64,000 nt of DNA. Origin: Bacillus sp. HF117_J1_D. Its GTDB lineage: Bacteria > Bacillota > Bacilli > Bacillales > Bacillaceae_C. The number at the start of each line of letters is the position of its first letter. The first letter of the stretch is position 1. The position numbers and the translations under genes are program-made. Below the pieces are notes generated by a model. It was given only the letters and a program-made list of their open reading frames with translations. It had not been told where the DNA came from and did not search any database. The stretch is from assembly GCA_009928435.1 (NCBI GenBank), contig JAABNQ010000003.1:1-64000 (forward strand), written 5' to 3'. This document shows positions 17,105-26,697 of this stretch, in pieces.

Positions 17105-18664
17105 TTAATTAGAGATTGTAGTATTCCAAAAAACAGGTCCATGAAACCACTCAAAACCTTTTAAATTTGTACGAATAGCCGCAACTCCATCATAATCACC
17201 AAATTTAATGGCAGGCAAGTAGTTCCAAGATTCATTTTGAAGCTTCCCAAATATTTCTTTTGCTTCTTCATCTGAAGGAGCAACCATTAATTCATCCAGT
17301 AGTTTATCAATCTCTGGGCTATTGGACCAACCGGTATAATTAATCCTGGAATCCAAAAAGTTAATTTGCGTCGGATCAGTTACCGGGTTATATCCCATTG
17401 GCATTAGATCATAAAATTTCTTATCTTCTCTCACTTCCATTAATGTTGCCCAATCATATACCTCTAATTTAGTTTTTACCCCAATCTTTTTAAGGTTTTC
17501 CTGGATAACAACCGCTATTTGATATTGATCCTCGTAATCCCTAGTGGTCAAAATGGTTAGTTCTTCCCCATTATAACCAGCCTCTTTAAACAGCTTTTTA
17601 GCGGCTTCTGGATCATGCGCCCCGTACTCATCTTTCCCTTGTTCACTATACCAGCTTACATACTCTTTCGTTAACAACCCATGTTCCTGTGTATAAAACT
17701 TTTCATCCGTAAATGCCGCCATCATAACTTCCTTTTTATCAACTGCAAGATTTAACGCTTGCCGAGCCTTTTCGTTGGAGAATATCCCATTTTGTTTATT
17801 AAATACAACTGTACTGAATCCTTCAGGATGCGTAATAGCTTCCAAGTTTCCATCACTCTCTATTGCTGGAACATTATCGTAAGGAATTTGAAGCGCTACA
17901 TCATACTCTCCTGTTTGAATCCCAGCCGTTCGGGTAGATGCATCCGAGACCATTCGGAAATACAATTCATCAATCATTGGCTCTTTTTTACCGACTAATC
18001 CATCTGGTTCACTTCGTGGTGATTGATAATCTTCATTTTTTACAAGCTTAATATATTGGTCTTTTTTCCATTCCTCAAGCTTAAAAGGCCCAGTTCCAAC
18101 ATACTCTTTAACCCCAGACTTTGGTGCATTTTCAATGATTTCTTTTGGCATAATAGCTGCGAAATTGATATTAGTAGCCAGTATATATTTAGCAATTGTA
18201 AATGGTTTGTCCATTTTTAATACAACAGTATAATCATCTTCCTTTACAAATTCAGACTTAGAAAAGTAGGTGTTTGCTTTACCGTTTAACTCCTTCCAGC
18301 GCTCCATAGATGCGACTACATCATCTGCAGTCATTTCCTTCCCATTATGGAACTTCACTCCTTTTCTTAATTTGAAAGTAATACTTTTGAGATCTTCACT
18401 TGATTCAAATGTCTCTGCAAGTAGGGGCGCAGCTTCATTCCTTTCGTTAAAGGCCAAAAGAGTCTCAAAAATATTGCGGCCAATATCAGTTGTAGCAACA
18501 GAAACAGTGGCATGTGGATCTAAAGTAGGCGGTTGTGCCATATATGCAACATTCAATGTCCCGCCTTTTTCATTGCTGTCTCCGCTTTTTCCTGCGTCGT
18601 CAGATGACGAAGCACAGCCTACTAGTAAAAAAACAATCAAAAAAGATATTAGTATTTTCCTCAT
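17105..18664 (-). CDS. ABC transporter solute-binding lipoprotein, Dpp/Opp type
   Basis: A 519-residue extracellular lipoprotein of the peptide/nickel/opine-binding SBP_bac_5 family. The lipobox LLVGC (Cys about 17) follows a short signal peptide. Family motifs include GGTLNVAYMAQPPTLDPHATVS and FKLRKGVKFHNGKEMTADDV. The ATG at 18664 has GGGGG 7 nt upstream. It is the last gene of the leftward transporter operon, 35 nt after the C45 gene. The ligand is unknown; the linked C45 enzyme suggests an acylated peptide-like or amide substrate (inference). Confidence 0.85.
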   Translation of the reverse strand: MRKILISFLIVFLLVGCASSSDDAGKSGDSNEKGGTLNVAYMAQPPTLDPHATVSVATTDIGRNIFETLLAFNERNEAAPLLAETFESSEDLKSITFKLRKGVKFHNGKEMTADDVVASMERWKELNGKANTYFSKSEFVKEDDYTVVLKMDKPFTIAKYILATNINFAAIMPKEIIENAPKSGVKEYVGTGPFKLEEWKKDQYIKLVKNEDYQSPRSEPDGLVGKKEPMIDELYFRMVSDASTRTAGIQTGEYDVALQIPYDNVPAIESDGNLEAITHPEGFSTVVFNKQNGIFSNEKARQALNLAVDKKEVMMAAFTDEKFYTQEHGLLTKEYVSWYSEQGKDEYGAHDPEAAKKLFKEAGYNGEELTILTTRDYEDQYQIAVVIQENLKKIGVKTKLEVYDWATLMEVREDKKFYDLMPMGYNPVTDPTQINFLDSRINYTGWSNSPEIDKLLDELMVAPSDEEAKEIFGKLQNESWNYLPAIKFGDYDGVAAIRTNLKGFEWFHGPVFWNTTISN

Positions 18665-18699
18665 TATGTTACCCCCATTGTATTTTTGTGCTTATCTAG

Positions 18700-19797
18700 T
18701 TACAATGCTGTCTCGGCGATTGTATCTATCTCCTCAAATTCTCCTTCTTGACCTATTCGCAATAATGCTTTCCTCTTAGATAAATTGATAATAATGGAAA
18801 AGACCGTCTCCATTCTCCGATGTTCAGGAGCATGTTTATTTTGAAAATGAAGAATAGAGCTTGGTTTATTAAATGTATCGGATAGCCACCTCTCAAATGT
18901 TTTCTCATCAATTTGTTTCTTAGCAGCGATGCTTGATTTAATTAGCTGATCAGCTCTTTTCTTTCTAAGAATGGAGTCTTCAAATCTAAGTTCGTTCAAG
19001 TCCTTTAACTTCTTTCTTAGAATATCGGAACAGATATGATTTGTATGAGCCAGCCATCCTTCATCACCGCCTACATAATCAATTCCAAAAGGAGAAACCT
19101 CCGGATTTACTGCCATCCCGTTTCCATTTCCGTCATCGTACCCAATTAAAAAGCTGGCAGAGGCAGCTATTTGCCCGTTCGCAATCTTAGAGATTGCTTC
19201 AGCTTGTGAATATGAATTTAAGACAGCCCTAGTTCCAAGATGAAGAGGTATTTCGTTTGTCCTCTTATCCGTAATCAAAGCATTAAAACATAGACCGACT
19301 CCAGCTGAATTGAAGCCAATTTTCCCTATGATTCCCCCTTCTGTCACCATTGTAATACGTGGTTTGGATTTAGCTCGTATATCAAGTAATAGCAAACTAT
19401 TTTTTTGTGATGCCGTCCAATCCCAAGTTTGACCAATGATCGTGTCGTTGATAATAGGGCTAGTAATAGCCATGGTCGTACAACCATCTGAATATATTTC
19501 ACCTTTATTCGTCAAAGCGATTTCACTTCGCGCATTTAAAGTCAAAATGTCTTCAAACTCTACTCCTGCACCTTTCGCAACTCCTTCCATTTCTTCAACC
19601 ATCTGCAGATCATATTTTTCAATAGCGTGTAAATGGAGCAAGGCGAGGTCCTTGGCTTCAGACCACTTCATATTCTTAAACCCATAGAAAAGCCTTTCAT
19701 ATGTTTCAAGACTATTTACTACTTCTTGCTTTCCTTTGCTGCCATGCTCGAATCCAATTTCAAATGCGGTTCCGTGAAGGTGCAGCTTCTTGATCAT
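18700..19797 (-). CDS. C45 family autoproteolytic acyltransferase/hydrolase
   Basis: A 365-residue member of the C45 (acyl-CoA:6-aminopenicillanic acid acyltransferase) family of Ntn-hydrolases. The expected self-cleavage site and nucleophile Cys is in SDGCTTMAI near residue 103, followed by GQTWDWTA. The family moves or removes acyl groups on amines. The ATG at 19797 has GAGGAG 9 nt upstream. It lies inside the Dpp-type transporter operon, after the repeat element at 19821-19901, suggesting imported acyl-amides are processed inside the cell. A paralogue is at 46923-48005. Confidence 0.8.
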   Translation of the reverse strand: MIKKLHLHGTAFEIGFEHGSKGKQEVVNSLETYERLFYGFKNMKWSEAKDLALLHLHAIEKYDLQMVEEMEGVAKGAGVEFEDILTLNARSEIALTNKGEIYSDGCTTMAITSPIINDTIIGQTWDWTASQKNSLLLLDIRAKSKPRITMVTEGGIIGKIGFNSAGVGLCFNALITDKRTNEIPLHLGTRAVLNSYSQAEAISKIANGQIAASASFLIGYDDGNGNGMAVNPEVSPFGIDYVGGDEGWLAHTNHICSDILRKKLKDLNELRFEDSILRKKRADQLIKSSIAAKKQIDEKTFERWLSDTFNKPSSILHFQNKHAPEHRRMETVFSIIINLSKRKALLRIGQEGEFEEIDTIAETAL

Positions 19798-19820
19798 AAG
19801 ACCTACTCCTCTCTATTTAT

Positions 19821-19901
19821 TTTTCACGTCTTGGCGTATTTGTGCCTAAATTTATCTCACCACTTACAGAAGTGGAAGACTTCTGCTGAATGAAGTTAAA
19901 T
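19821..19901 (+). repeat. intergenic element copy 1 (short form)
   Basis: One of five related intergenic elements. This copy keeps the left hairpin TTGGCGTATTTGTGCC and the right block CTCACCACTTACAGAAGTGG…TGAAGTTAAAT but lacks the middle. It is preceded by TTTAT (19816-19820). The right end is 4 nt from the stop codon of the upstream ATPase gene, which ends at 19906. Confidence 0.75.
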
Positions 19902-19905
19902 AAAC

Positions 19906-20889
19906 CTAATCATATAAATGGCAAGCAACCTGATGCCTATTAGCTCCTTGGGTTACCGTTGGAACTTCGGTTTTACAACGTTCTATTGCATGTGGACACC
20001 GAGTATGAAAAACACATCCTGAAGGCAGATTGGTTGGAGAGGGCACATCTCCCTTTATGACAATTCTTTCTTTTTTTCTATGAGGATTGGCAATCGGAAT
20101 AGCAGACAACAAAGCTTGAGTATAAGGATGCAACGGATTTTTAAAGAGTTCGTCAGTTGGCGCTAATTCTACTATTCTGCCAAGATACATGACTCCGATT
20201 CGATCAGAGATATGGCGAACGACACTTAAATCATGCGCTATAAATAAATAAGCCTGCTCGAATTCATCCTGTAACTCCTGCAACAGATTGATTACCTGCG
20301 ATTGTATAGAAACATCCAAAGCAGAAACCGGTTCATCACATATAATGACTTTCGGAGTGACAGCCAATGCCCGCGCAAGACCAATCCGTTGTCTTTGTCC
20401 TCCTGAAAACTCATGAGGATACCGATAGTATTGATCACTCCGCAATCCAACCTTATTTAATAAATCCATCGCCTTTTCCATTCTTTCAGCCTTGGTTCCG
20501 ATGCCCTGAATCTTCATTGGCTCCTCAACACTGTATCCAATTCTTTTTTTAGGATTAAGCGAAGAATGCGGATCTTGAAAAACCATTTGCATTTCTTTTC
20601 TAAATGGCATAAATTCCTTGTCTTTTAATTTGAAAATATCCTTACCCCTATATATGGCAGTTCCGGAAGTAGGCTCCGTCAACCGTAATATCGTTCTGCC
20701 AGTTGTACTTTTTCCACAGCCCGATTCTCCAACAAGCCCTAATGTTTCCTTCTCGTATAAATCGAACGTTACATTATTAACAGCTTTTACCTGACCCGTT
20801 ACCTTACCAAGCGGATTCGTTATCGGAAAATGTTTCTGTAGGTTTTTTACCTGCAGGAGAGGTTCTTGTTTCTCAGACGGTTGTTGCAT
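19906..20889 (-). CDS. Dpp/Opp-type ABC transporter ATPase (F-like)
   Basis: A 327-residue ATPase. Walker A GESGCGKSTTGRT, signature SGGQRQRIGLARAL, Walker B VIICDEPVSALDV and the C-terminal oligopeptide transporter domain with CVFHTRCPHAIERC are all visible. It pairs with the neighbouring D-like ATPase to power a peptide-type importer. It overlaps that gene by 17 bp and its AAGGAGGG site lies inside it. An F-like partner completes the five-part transporter here. Confidence 0.9.
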   Translation of the reverse strand: MQQPSEKQEPLLQVKNLQKHFPITNPLGKVTGQVKAVNNVTFDLYEKETLGLVGESGCGKSTTGRTILRLTEPTSGTAIYRGKDIFKLKDKEFMPFRKEMQMVFQDPHSSLNPKKRIGYSVEEPMKIQGIGTKAERMEKAMDLLNKVGLRSDQYYRYPHEFSGGQRQRIGLARALAVTPKVIICDEPVSALDVSIQSQVINLLQELQDEFEQAYLFIAHDLSVVRHISDRIGVMYLGRIVELAPTDELFKNPLHPYTQALLSAIPIANPHRKKERIVIKGDVPSPTNLPSGCVFHTRCPHAIERCKTEVPTVTQGANRHQVACHLYD

Positions 20890-21889
20890 GATGTGTATGA
20901 CCCTCCTTTTTTAAGAACTCATCAGCTTTCCAACATCTAACCTTTTGTGTTGTGTCAATTTCCGTTAAATCAGGTGCTTGACCAATGCATTGTTCATCAG
21001 CAAATTCGCATCTCGGGGCAAAACGGCAACCAGTTGGAACAGCAGTTAGAGGGGGGACAACTCCCTTAATTACATGTAGTTTTTCCGTACGGTCTCCGTC
21101 AAGCTGTGGAATCGATTTCAACAGCCCTCGCGTATAAGGATGAAGCGGGCGGGAAAACAGCGTTCCAACCTCCCCTTCTTCAATCACTTGTCCAAGGTAC
21201 ATAACCACCACTCTCTGACAAACTTCGGCTACAACACCAAGATCGTGGGTGATCATAATAACGCCCATTTCCAACTCTGATTTCAAATGATCAATAAGAT
21301 CTAAAATTTGAGCTTGAATGGTAACATCAAGAGCAGTAGTCGGCTCATCTGCAATCAACACTTTAGGTCTACAGGATAAAGCCATAGCAATAAAAACTCT
21401 TTGTCTCATTCCTCCAGATAGTTCATGAGGATATTCATGTATCCTCTTTTCCGGTGCAGGTATGCCTGTAAGTCTTAACATTTCTTCAGCTTTTTTATAT
21501 GCCTCGCGTTTATTCACTTTTTGATGAATAACAATGGCTTCAGCTATTTGATCCCCGATCGTTTGCACTGGATTCAACGAAGTCATAGGATCTTGAAAAA
21601 CCATCGAAATTTTATTGCCACGGATTTCGCGCATATCCGCTTTACTTAGTTGCAGTAAATTCTTTCCTTCAAAAAGAACCTCCCCCTCATATTTTGTTGT
21701 TTTTTCATTTAGTAATCTCATGATGGATTCGGAGGTTACGCTTTTTCCACATCCAGACTCCCCTACAACTCCAATGGTTTCCCCTTTATTCACTGTAAAG
21801 CTAACATCATCAACAGCTGTGACTGCTCCCTCTTCAGTAGCGAAGGTTGTTCTTAAATGATTAACCTTTAAAAGTGGCTGATTGGACAT
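20873..21889 (-). CDS. Dpp/Opp-type ABC transporter ATPase (D-like)
   Basis: A 338-residue ATPase with Walker A GESGCGKSVTSESIM, signature SGGMRQRVFIAMAL, Walker B VLIADEPTTALDV and the C-terminal Cys-rich oligopeptide domain (CRFAPRCEFADEQC). The start at 21889 is chosen because GAGGAGG lies 8 nt upstream; the frame extends to 21913 without a ribosome site. It is part of the leftward operon from 23794 to 17105. Confidence 0.9.
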   Translation of the reverse strand: MSNQPLLKVNHLRTTFATEEGAVTAVDDVSFTVNKGETIGVVGESGCGKSVTSESIMRLLNEKTTKYEGEVLFEGKNLLQLSKADMREIRGNKISMVFQDPMTSLNPVQTIGDQIAEAIVIHQKVNKREAYKKAEEMLRLTGIPAPEKRIHEYPHELSGGMRQRVFIAMALSCRPKVLIADEPTTALDVTIQAQILDLIDHLKSELEMGVIMITHDLGVVAEVCQRVVVMYLGQVIEEGEVGTLFSRPLHPYTRGLLKSIPQLDGDRTEKLHVIKGVVPPLTAVPTGCRFAPRCEFADEQCIGQAPDLTEIDTTQKVRCWKADEFLKKEGHTHHATTV

Positions 21890-21932
21890 CCTGCTATCCT
21901 CCTCGTTCATCATTCAATCGTGGGCCTTTTCG

Positions 21933-22832
21933 TTATTTTTTTGCTTTATTTGACTGAGGATCTATCAAGTCACGTATCCCATCTCCAAGTAGATTGGAGC
22001 CTAAAACAGCCAATAAAAGAAACATTCCCGGAAATACGGTCATCCACCAAGCCGTCTGAATGACACTTTTCCCATCAAATAAAATATTACCCCAGCTCGG
22101 TTCGGGTGCCGGTATTCCAGCTCCTAAAAAGCTTAAAGCTGCCTCTATAATCATAGAAACTGAAAAAACGTAAGTAATTTGAACAATCAGTGGGGTGAGA
22201 ACATTGGGCGCAATATGTGACCAAATAATCTTCCGTGAACTTGCTCCTTGAGCCCTCGCAGCCTCAATATATGTCTGTTCTTTCACGACCAATGCTGCGG
22301 AGCGAACTATTCTTGCCACTCCAGGTGTTTCAACAATGACAATGGCAATCACTACATTGATTGGTTTTGGCCCCATCACTGCCATAATGGCAATCGCCAG
22401 TAGAATGGAAGGAAACGCCATTAACCCATCGGCAATTCTCATCAAAATATGATCGAGTACCCGGTAATAAGAAGAATACATGCCAATAAATAGACCAAGG
22501 AAACCAGTAATGATTGCTACGGAAAGCCCTACAGCCAAAGACACTCTAGCTCCATATACCACACGGCTGAAAATATCCCGGCCAAAATTATCTGTACCAA
22601 ACCAATGCGTTGCATCTGGTGGTTTTAAACGGTTTACAGCCTCCAAATCATATGGGGTAAATTGGGCAAGAAGTGGAGCAATAAGTGCTAGTAAGGTGAT
22701 GAGAAAAATAATCCCTCCGCCAATTACAACCATTTTATTAGCCCAAACCCGTCTGAGAAATAAAGCTCGTCTTTCTCTTGTGATTTCTCTTTTTCGTCCT
22801 TCCACATTCTGTTCTATTGCGTTTGAAATCAT
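21933..22832 (-). CDS. Dpp/Opp-type ABC transporter permease (C-like)
   Basis: A 299-residue inner membrane permease with an N-terminal OppC-type segment, about six helices and the EAA loop (EAARAQGASSRKIIWSHIAPN). HWFGTDNFGRDIFSRVVYGAR is diagnostic of the DppC/OppC group. The ATG at 22832 has GGGGG 8 nt upstream. It forms the channel with the B-like permease. Confidence 0.9.
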   Translation of the reverse strand: MISNAIEQNVEGRKREITRERRALFLRRVWANKMVVIGGGIIFLITLLALIAPLLAQFTPYDLEAVNRLKPPDATHWFGTDNFGRDIFSRVVYGARVSLAVGLSVAIITGFLGLFIGMYSSYYRVLDHILMRIADGLMAFPSILLAIAIMAVMGPKPINVVIAIVIVETPGVARIVRSAALVVKEQTYIEAARAQGASSRKIIWSHIAPNVLTPLIVQITYVFSVSMIIEAALSFLGAGIPAPEPSWGNILFDGKSVIQTAWWMTVFPGMFLLLAVLGSNLLGDGIRDLIDPQSNKAKK

Positions 22833-22843
22833 ATCCTCACCCC

Positions 22844-23794
22844 CTACTTTTTATTTAGCCGAACCCTCGGATCTACGACTCCATATAATAAGTCAACCAA
22901 TAGATTAATGAATACATAAGTTGCCGCGATTAATAGAACCGTACCTTGAATCAAAACATAATCTCTACGTTGTATAGCGTTTACAATGAGTTGTCCTATT
23001 CCTGGTATATTGAAAACGACCTCAGTCACTACCGCTCCGGCTACTAAAGTGCCAAATGCCTGCCCAACCACAGTTAAGATTGGGATCAGCGCATTTCTAA
23101 AAGCATGTTTGTAAATGATTACTCTTTCTTTCAATCCTTTTGCATGAGCTGTTTTAATATAATTCATGCTTAATATATCCAGCATGGAGGATCTGGTCAT
23201 ACGGGCAATTAATGCGGCTTGAATCGCTCCAAGAGTAATTGCCGGTAAAATAAGAAACCTCAAGTGATTCCATAATCCTGCACTTAACGGTTGATATCCC
23301 GCTGCTGGAAGCCAATGCAGTTCTACTGCAAATAAGAGGATTAACAGAAGTCCAAGCAAAAAACTTGGGATAGAGATGCCAAGTAATGCGAATACCATGA
23401 AAAACTGATCAACTGCAGTCCCTCTCTTCGTGGCAGCCATAATACCGAATGGAATCGCAATGATAATGGAGATGAGCTGTGCCAAAATGGCTAGGGATAA
23501 AGTAGGACCCAAATGACTTGTGAACGCTGTCAAAACGGGCATATCTAGGTAAAGAGATTCCCCTAAATCACCTACCAAAATTCCGCTAAACCAATTGAGA
23601 AACTGTTGATAAATTGGTAAGTCTAAGCCAAGCTCTGCCTGCAGCGCTTTAATATCCTCCGGCAAGGCGTCCGGTCCCAGTATGATGGCTGCCGGATCAC
23701 CAGGTGTCAAATGTATTAAGAAGAACACAACAATCGCCACTACAAGCATCACTGGTATTAGAGAGAGCAGCCTTTGTGCTATATATACTTTCAA
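22844..23794 (-). CDS. Dpp/Opp-type ABC transporter permease (B-like)
   Basis: A 316-residue permease with six helices, the entry LTPGDPAAIILGPDA and the EAA-type loop around YIKTAHAKGLKERVIIYKHA, typical of DppB/OppB. The TTG at 23794 is preferred because AAGGAGGGG lies 6 nt upstream and the family start MKVYIAQRLLSLIP follows. A longer frame to 23851 lacks a ribosome site. It is the first gene of the transporter operon. Confidence 0.9.
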   Translation of the reverse strand: MKVYIAQRLLSLIPVMLVVAIVVFFLIHLTPGDPAAIILGPDALPEDIKALQAELGLDLPIYQQFLNWFSGILVGDLGESLYLDMPVLTAFTSHLGPTLSLAILAQLISIIIAIPFGIMAATKRGTAVDQFFMVFALLGISIPSFLLGLLLILLFAVELHWLPAAGYQPLSAGLWNHLRFLILPAITLGAIQAALIARMTRSSMLDILSMNYIKTAHAKGLKERVIIYKHAFRNALIPILTVVGQAFGTLVAGAVVTEVVFNIPGIGQLIVNAIQRRDYVLIQGTVLLIAATYVFINLLVDLLYGVVDPRVRLNKK

Positions 23795-23905
23795 ATTAAT
23801 TCCCCTCCTTTTTGTCCATTGTCCTGATAACCAGAATGATAACCCTTTCATTTTTACTGCAAATTGTAATGGACTCTCGTGATCCTATTGTCTGTATTAT
23901 AAAAA

Positions 23906-23944
23906 AAGTCCCAACAATAGTTTTGCATTATTGTTAGGACTTTT
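23906..23944. terminator. bidirectional terminator
   Basis: AAAGTCC-AACAATA and TATTGTTAGGACTTTTTT form a long stem with T-runs on both sides. It ends the two-component operon before the transporter operon begins. Confidence 0.7.
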
Positions 23945-23948
23945 TTAA

Positions 23949-24992
23949 CTATATTGACATCCTTGCTTTCAAACTTCTCATCATTTGTATCATAATCGCC
24001 AGTATTACAAGAAGGCTGAGGAAACAGCCAAAAAACACATAGATAGACAAAAGACTATAACGAAAAAAAATAAGGACTGTTAGACAGGCAGCTATGAAAA
24101 TGAATACAAATGAACCATTCAAAAATCTATTTTCTTTCTTTGCATTTGAAATTCGTGGAAGCGCATCAATTAATATGATTAGGGAGCTGAAATAAAGGAC
24201 TATACAGAAAAAATGAAAGATTACCGATAGAGAGAGCTTCTCTACAAGCAAGATAAACAATTCATTCGTTTGACTGTAGTCTAAATTTTGTGTGATGGCC
24301 ACAACATTCATGGTTGCAAAAGCCAGTATAAAAGTACAATAGATAAAAACTGCCATTAATAATTTAAAAACTACTTTATAAATACTTTGGCTGTTGTACT
24401 TATCCATGACTTCCCGTTGAAGCAATAGCTTTGAAAAAAAGATCATAAAGGCAATCAAGAATAACAGCCACAAACTTCTTGAATCATGATTCAGAACCTG
24501 AGGCTGATAGTATAGAAGGTTATGATATAAGGACTCGAGGCCTTTTTGCAAATAAATATAAGTGGGAAGAAGTATCGCTAGGCCGCTAATCAATATAAAT
24601 CTTGTATCTTTTATACTTTGCCTGAATTTTTTCCCTTTCGGGAGATAAACAGCACATATCATTAAAATAAAAGCAGTGGCAAAAACCGATAAGTACATAT
24701 TTACTTGGAATGCTGTATGGAAAACCAATCCACAAATAAAAAGATGAAGAATATAAATTTCAAGGAACCTTATTGTTGTAATACATTTTCCCAATAAGGA
24801 GCTTTTCTTTAATCTGAATGATGACCTTTGTAAGGCCAAAAAAACTGCAAAGGCTGATAAAAAAGCGGAAACAATCACTAGACTAGAAAAAACACCAAAT
24901 CGAGTGACGACTTCTCCAATGATAAAAATCATGCTGACGGATACCCAGCTTGAAATTAAATAGGTGATGTTTAAAGGTTTTAAGGGTTTCAT
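23949..24992 (-). CDS. polytopic membrane protein of unknown function
   Basis: A 347-residue integral membrane protein with about ten hydrophobic helices and no catalytic motif I recognise. It starts 6 nt after the stop of the response regulator gene, so it is co-transcribed with the two-component system and ends at a terminator. It could be a sensory or transport accessory of that system. No family assignment is made. Confidence 0.65.
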   Translation of the reverse strand: MKPLKPLNITYLISSWVSVSMIFIIGEVVTRFGVFSSLVIVSAFLSAFAVFLALQRSSFRLKKSSLLGKCITTIRFLEIYILHLFICGLVFHTAFQVNMYLSVFATAFILMICAVYLPKGKKFRQSIKDTRFILISGLAILLPTYIYLQKGLESLYHNLLYYQPQVLNHDSRSLWLLFLIAFMIFFSKLLLQREVMDKYNSQSIYKVVFKLLMAVFIYCTFILAFATMNVVAITQNLDYSQTNELFILLVEKLSLSVIFHFFCIVLYFSSLIILIDALPRISNAKKENRFLNGSFVFIFIAACLTVLIFFRYSLLSIYVFFGCFLSLLVILAIMIQMMRSLKARMSI

Positions 24993-24998
24993 CTTGAC

Positions 24999-25715
24999 TT
25001 AAACCACTTTCCTGTTTCGATATTCTTTCGGTGTGCATCTGACAATCCTTTTAAAAGCATTACTAAAATAGTGCTGGCTGTTAAAGCCACATTCTTCCGC
25101 CACCCGAAGTATGGACCAATTCCTATTTTGTATCAGCAGTCTCTTTGCATGCTCAATCCGGTAATTCAGCAAAAAATCCGAGAAGTTTACACCTACCTCT
25201 TCTCTAAAAAGCCGGCTTAGGTAACTTACATTAATATGAAAGCTTTCAGCAATCAAAGATAGTCTCAGAGGTTCTTTATATTGCTCCTTTACGACCTGAA
25301 TGACTGACCGGACAACTTCTGTGTAACTCTCGTACTCAGGACGTGTTTTCAGAAAGGTTTGCAAAACCTCCACTAATTCGCTTTCAATAACTGGTTTAAC
25401 AAGATAATCTAAAACTTTTAAATGTATGGACTGCTTAGCATAATCAAAGTTTTGAAATGCTGAAATGATAATAATTTCCAAATCTGGCATTAAAGCCTTC
25501 ATTTTTGTGGCTACTTCCAGACCATTCCTCCCAGGAAGTTTGATGTCCATCAGTGCCAACTGAAAAGAATCCTTTTCAAGCATACTTTCGGTTAATTCAA
25601 TTGCCTCTGTACCATAGAGAGCTTTATGAATTTTCCAAGTAGGAAAATGCAAGTGTATCAGAAATTCTAATTGCTCTAATTCCAAAGGTTCATCATCTAC
25701 TATTAGAATATTCAT
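24999..25715 (-). CDS. AraC-type response regulator (YesN-like)
   Basis: A 238-residue regulator. The receiver domain (1-120) shows the acidic pocket IVDDEP and phospho-acceptor LMDIKLPG (Asp about 55). The C-terminal AraC domain (135-235) has two helix-turn-helices, including VAEECGFNSQHYFSNAFKRI. The ATG directly follows the kinase stop (TGAATG), with GGAGGTG 7 nt upstream. The probable target is the adjacent Dpp/C45 operon (inference from position). Confidence 0.9.
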   Translation of the reverse strand: MNILIVDDEPLELEQLEFLIHLHFPTWKIHKALYGTEAIELTESMLEKDSFQLALMDIKLPGRNGLEVATKMKALMPDLEIIIISAFQNFDYAKQSIHLKVLDYLVKPVIESELVEVLQTFLKTRPEYESYTEVVRSVIQVVKEQYKEPLRLSLIAESFHINVSYLSRLFREEVGVNFSDFLLNYRIEHAKRLLIQNRNWSILRVAEECGFNSQHYFSNAFKRIVRCTPKEYRNRKVV

Positions 25716-26498
25716 TCATTTCACCTCCGAGTCCATCACCTTTGGCATCGACACAATGACTTTTCCTCCTTGTTCTTCGAGTTGATGATCCAAAGAAAAT
25801 GTCATCTGCGCCTCATCACCGAACAATAGATGCAGTCGTTTAGAGATATTTTTTAGTCCAATACCAACCCCGGAATCCTCCTCTAACGGATTTACTGCAA
25901 AGCCTGGCCCATTATCCTTAACAGTGATAAAAAGCCGTTGTTCGGTCACTTGTATAATAATCTGAACAACTCCCGCTCCTTCGAGATTTTCAATTCCATG
26001 CTTAAATGCATTTTCAACAAGTGTCTGTATTAAATAAGGAATAACGAGTATTTTCCCCATCCCCTCTTCAACATGCCATTCTACACGCAGCCGATTACCA
26101 AAGCGAAGCTGCTGTATAGCTAAAAAATGGTTCGTATACTCAATCTCCTCTGTTAATAAATGAAGCGCCTGTTCCTGATCATATTTTGAGCGCAAATAAA
26201 GGACCATATGTTCAAATACTTCTGCTAAATGATCGTATCTTTTTAGCCTTATTAAACTAAACATGGAATTCAAAGCATTAAATAAAAAATGAGGTTGTAT
26301 CTGTTGATTAAGCCTAACATATTTAGTAGTTTCCAGTTCTTTTTCCAAAAGAACCTTCGAGTTTTCTACCTCTAGTAAATATATTTGTTTTTCAAACGTA
26401 TTGAATATGATTAAGATAAGTACACCCATCACAGGTCCTAAAATACTAACTAAGATAAATAAGAAAAAATTTTCATATGAAACCATATCGCTCTCCAT
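25716..26498 (-). CDS. sensor histidine kinase (YesM/LytS type)
   Basis: A 260-residue kinase with one N-terminal membrane helix (about 8-32), a short coiled linker, the phospho-acceptor box QQIQPHFLFNALNS (His about 79) and a C-terminal ATPase with N box LVENAFKHGIENLE and G box DNGPGFAV. It lacks the large extracellular sensor of typical YesM proteins, so sensing may be intramembrane or through the co-encoded membrane protein. No strong ribosome site marks the ATG at 26498; an ATG at 26486 is an alternative. Confidence 0.85.
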   Translation of the reverse strand: MESDMVSYENFFLFILVSILGPVMGVLILIIFNTFEKQIYLLEVENSKVLLEKELETTKYVRLNQQIQPHFLFNALNSMFSLIRLKRYDHLAEVFEHMVLYLRSKYDQEQALHLLTEEIEYTNHFLAIQQLRFGNRLRVEWHVEEGMGKILVIPYLIQTLVENAFKHGIENLEGAGVVQIIIQVTEQRLFITVKDNGPGFAVNPLEEDSGVGIGLKNISKRLHLLFGDEAQMTFSLDHQLEEQGGKVIVSMPKVMDSEVK

Positions 26499-26642
26499 AA
26501 CAGTTCATGTTCAAAAAGTTACGCATTGAAAATGGCGAGGCGGCGAAAAGATGTGCCGTTTTTTTATTTTGTGACGTTTTGAACTTCCCTTAAAAATAAT
26601 TCCTTCCATCATACTAAAACACGGCATATTTGACCAGCTATC

Positions 26643-26684
26643 AAACAAGAAGAACAGCCATTTTCAGCTGTTCCTCTTGTTTGA
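26643..26684. terminator. bidirectional terminator
   Basis: CAAACAAG-A-AGAACAGC pairs with GCTGTTC-CTCTTGTTTG between 26643 and 26684. It separates the APC permease gene from the two-component operon. The rest of 26499-26697 shows no gene. Confidence 0.65.
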
Positions 26685-26697
26685 TATCCTTTTTCGG

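Noticed and set aside
19831..19846. TTGGCGTATTTG-type sequence in the repeat elements as a sigma-54 promoter
   Set aside because: GG to GC spacing is 7 nt, not 10, and the second half pairs with the first as a hairpin. The three accepted promoters keep exact spacing.
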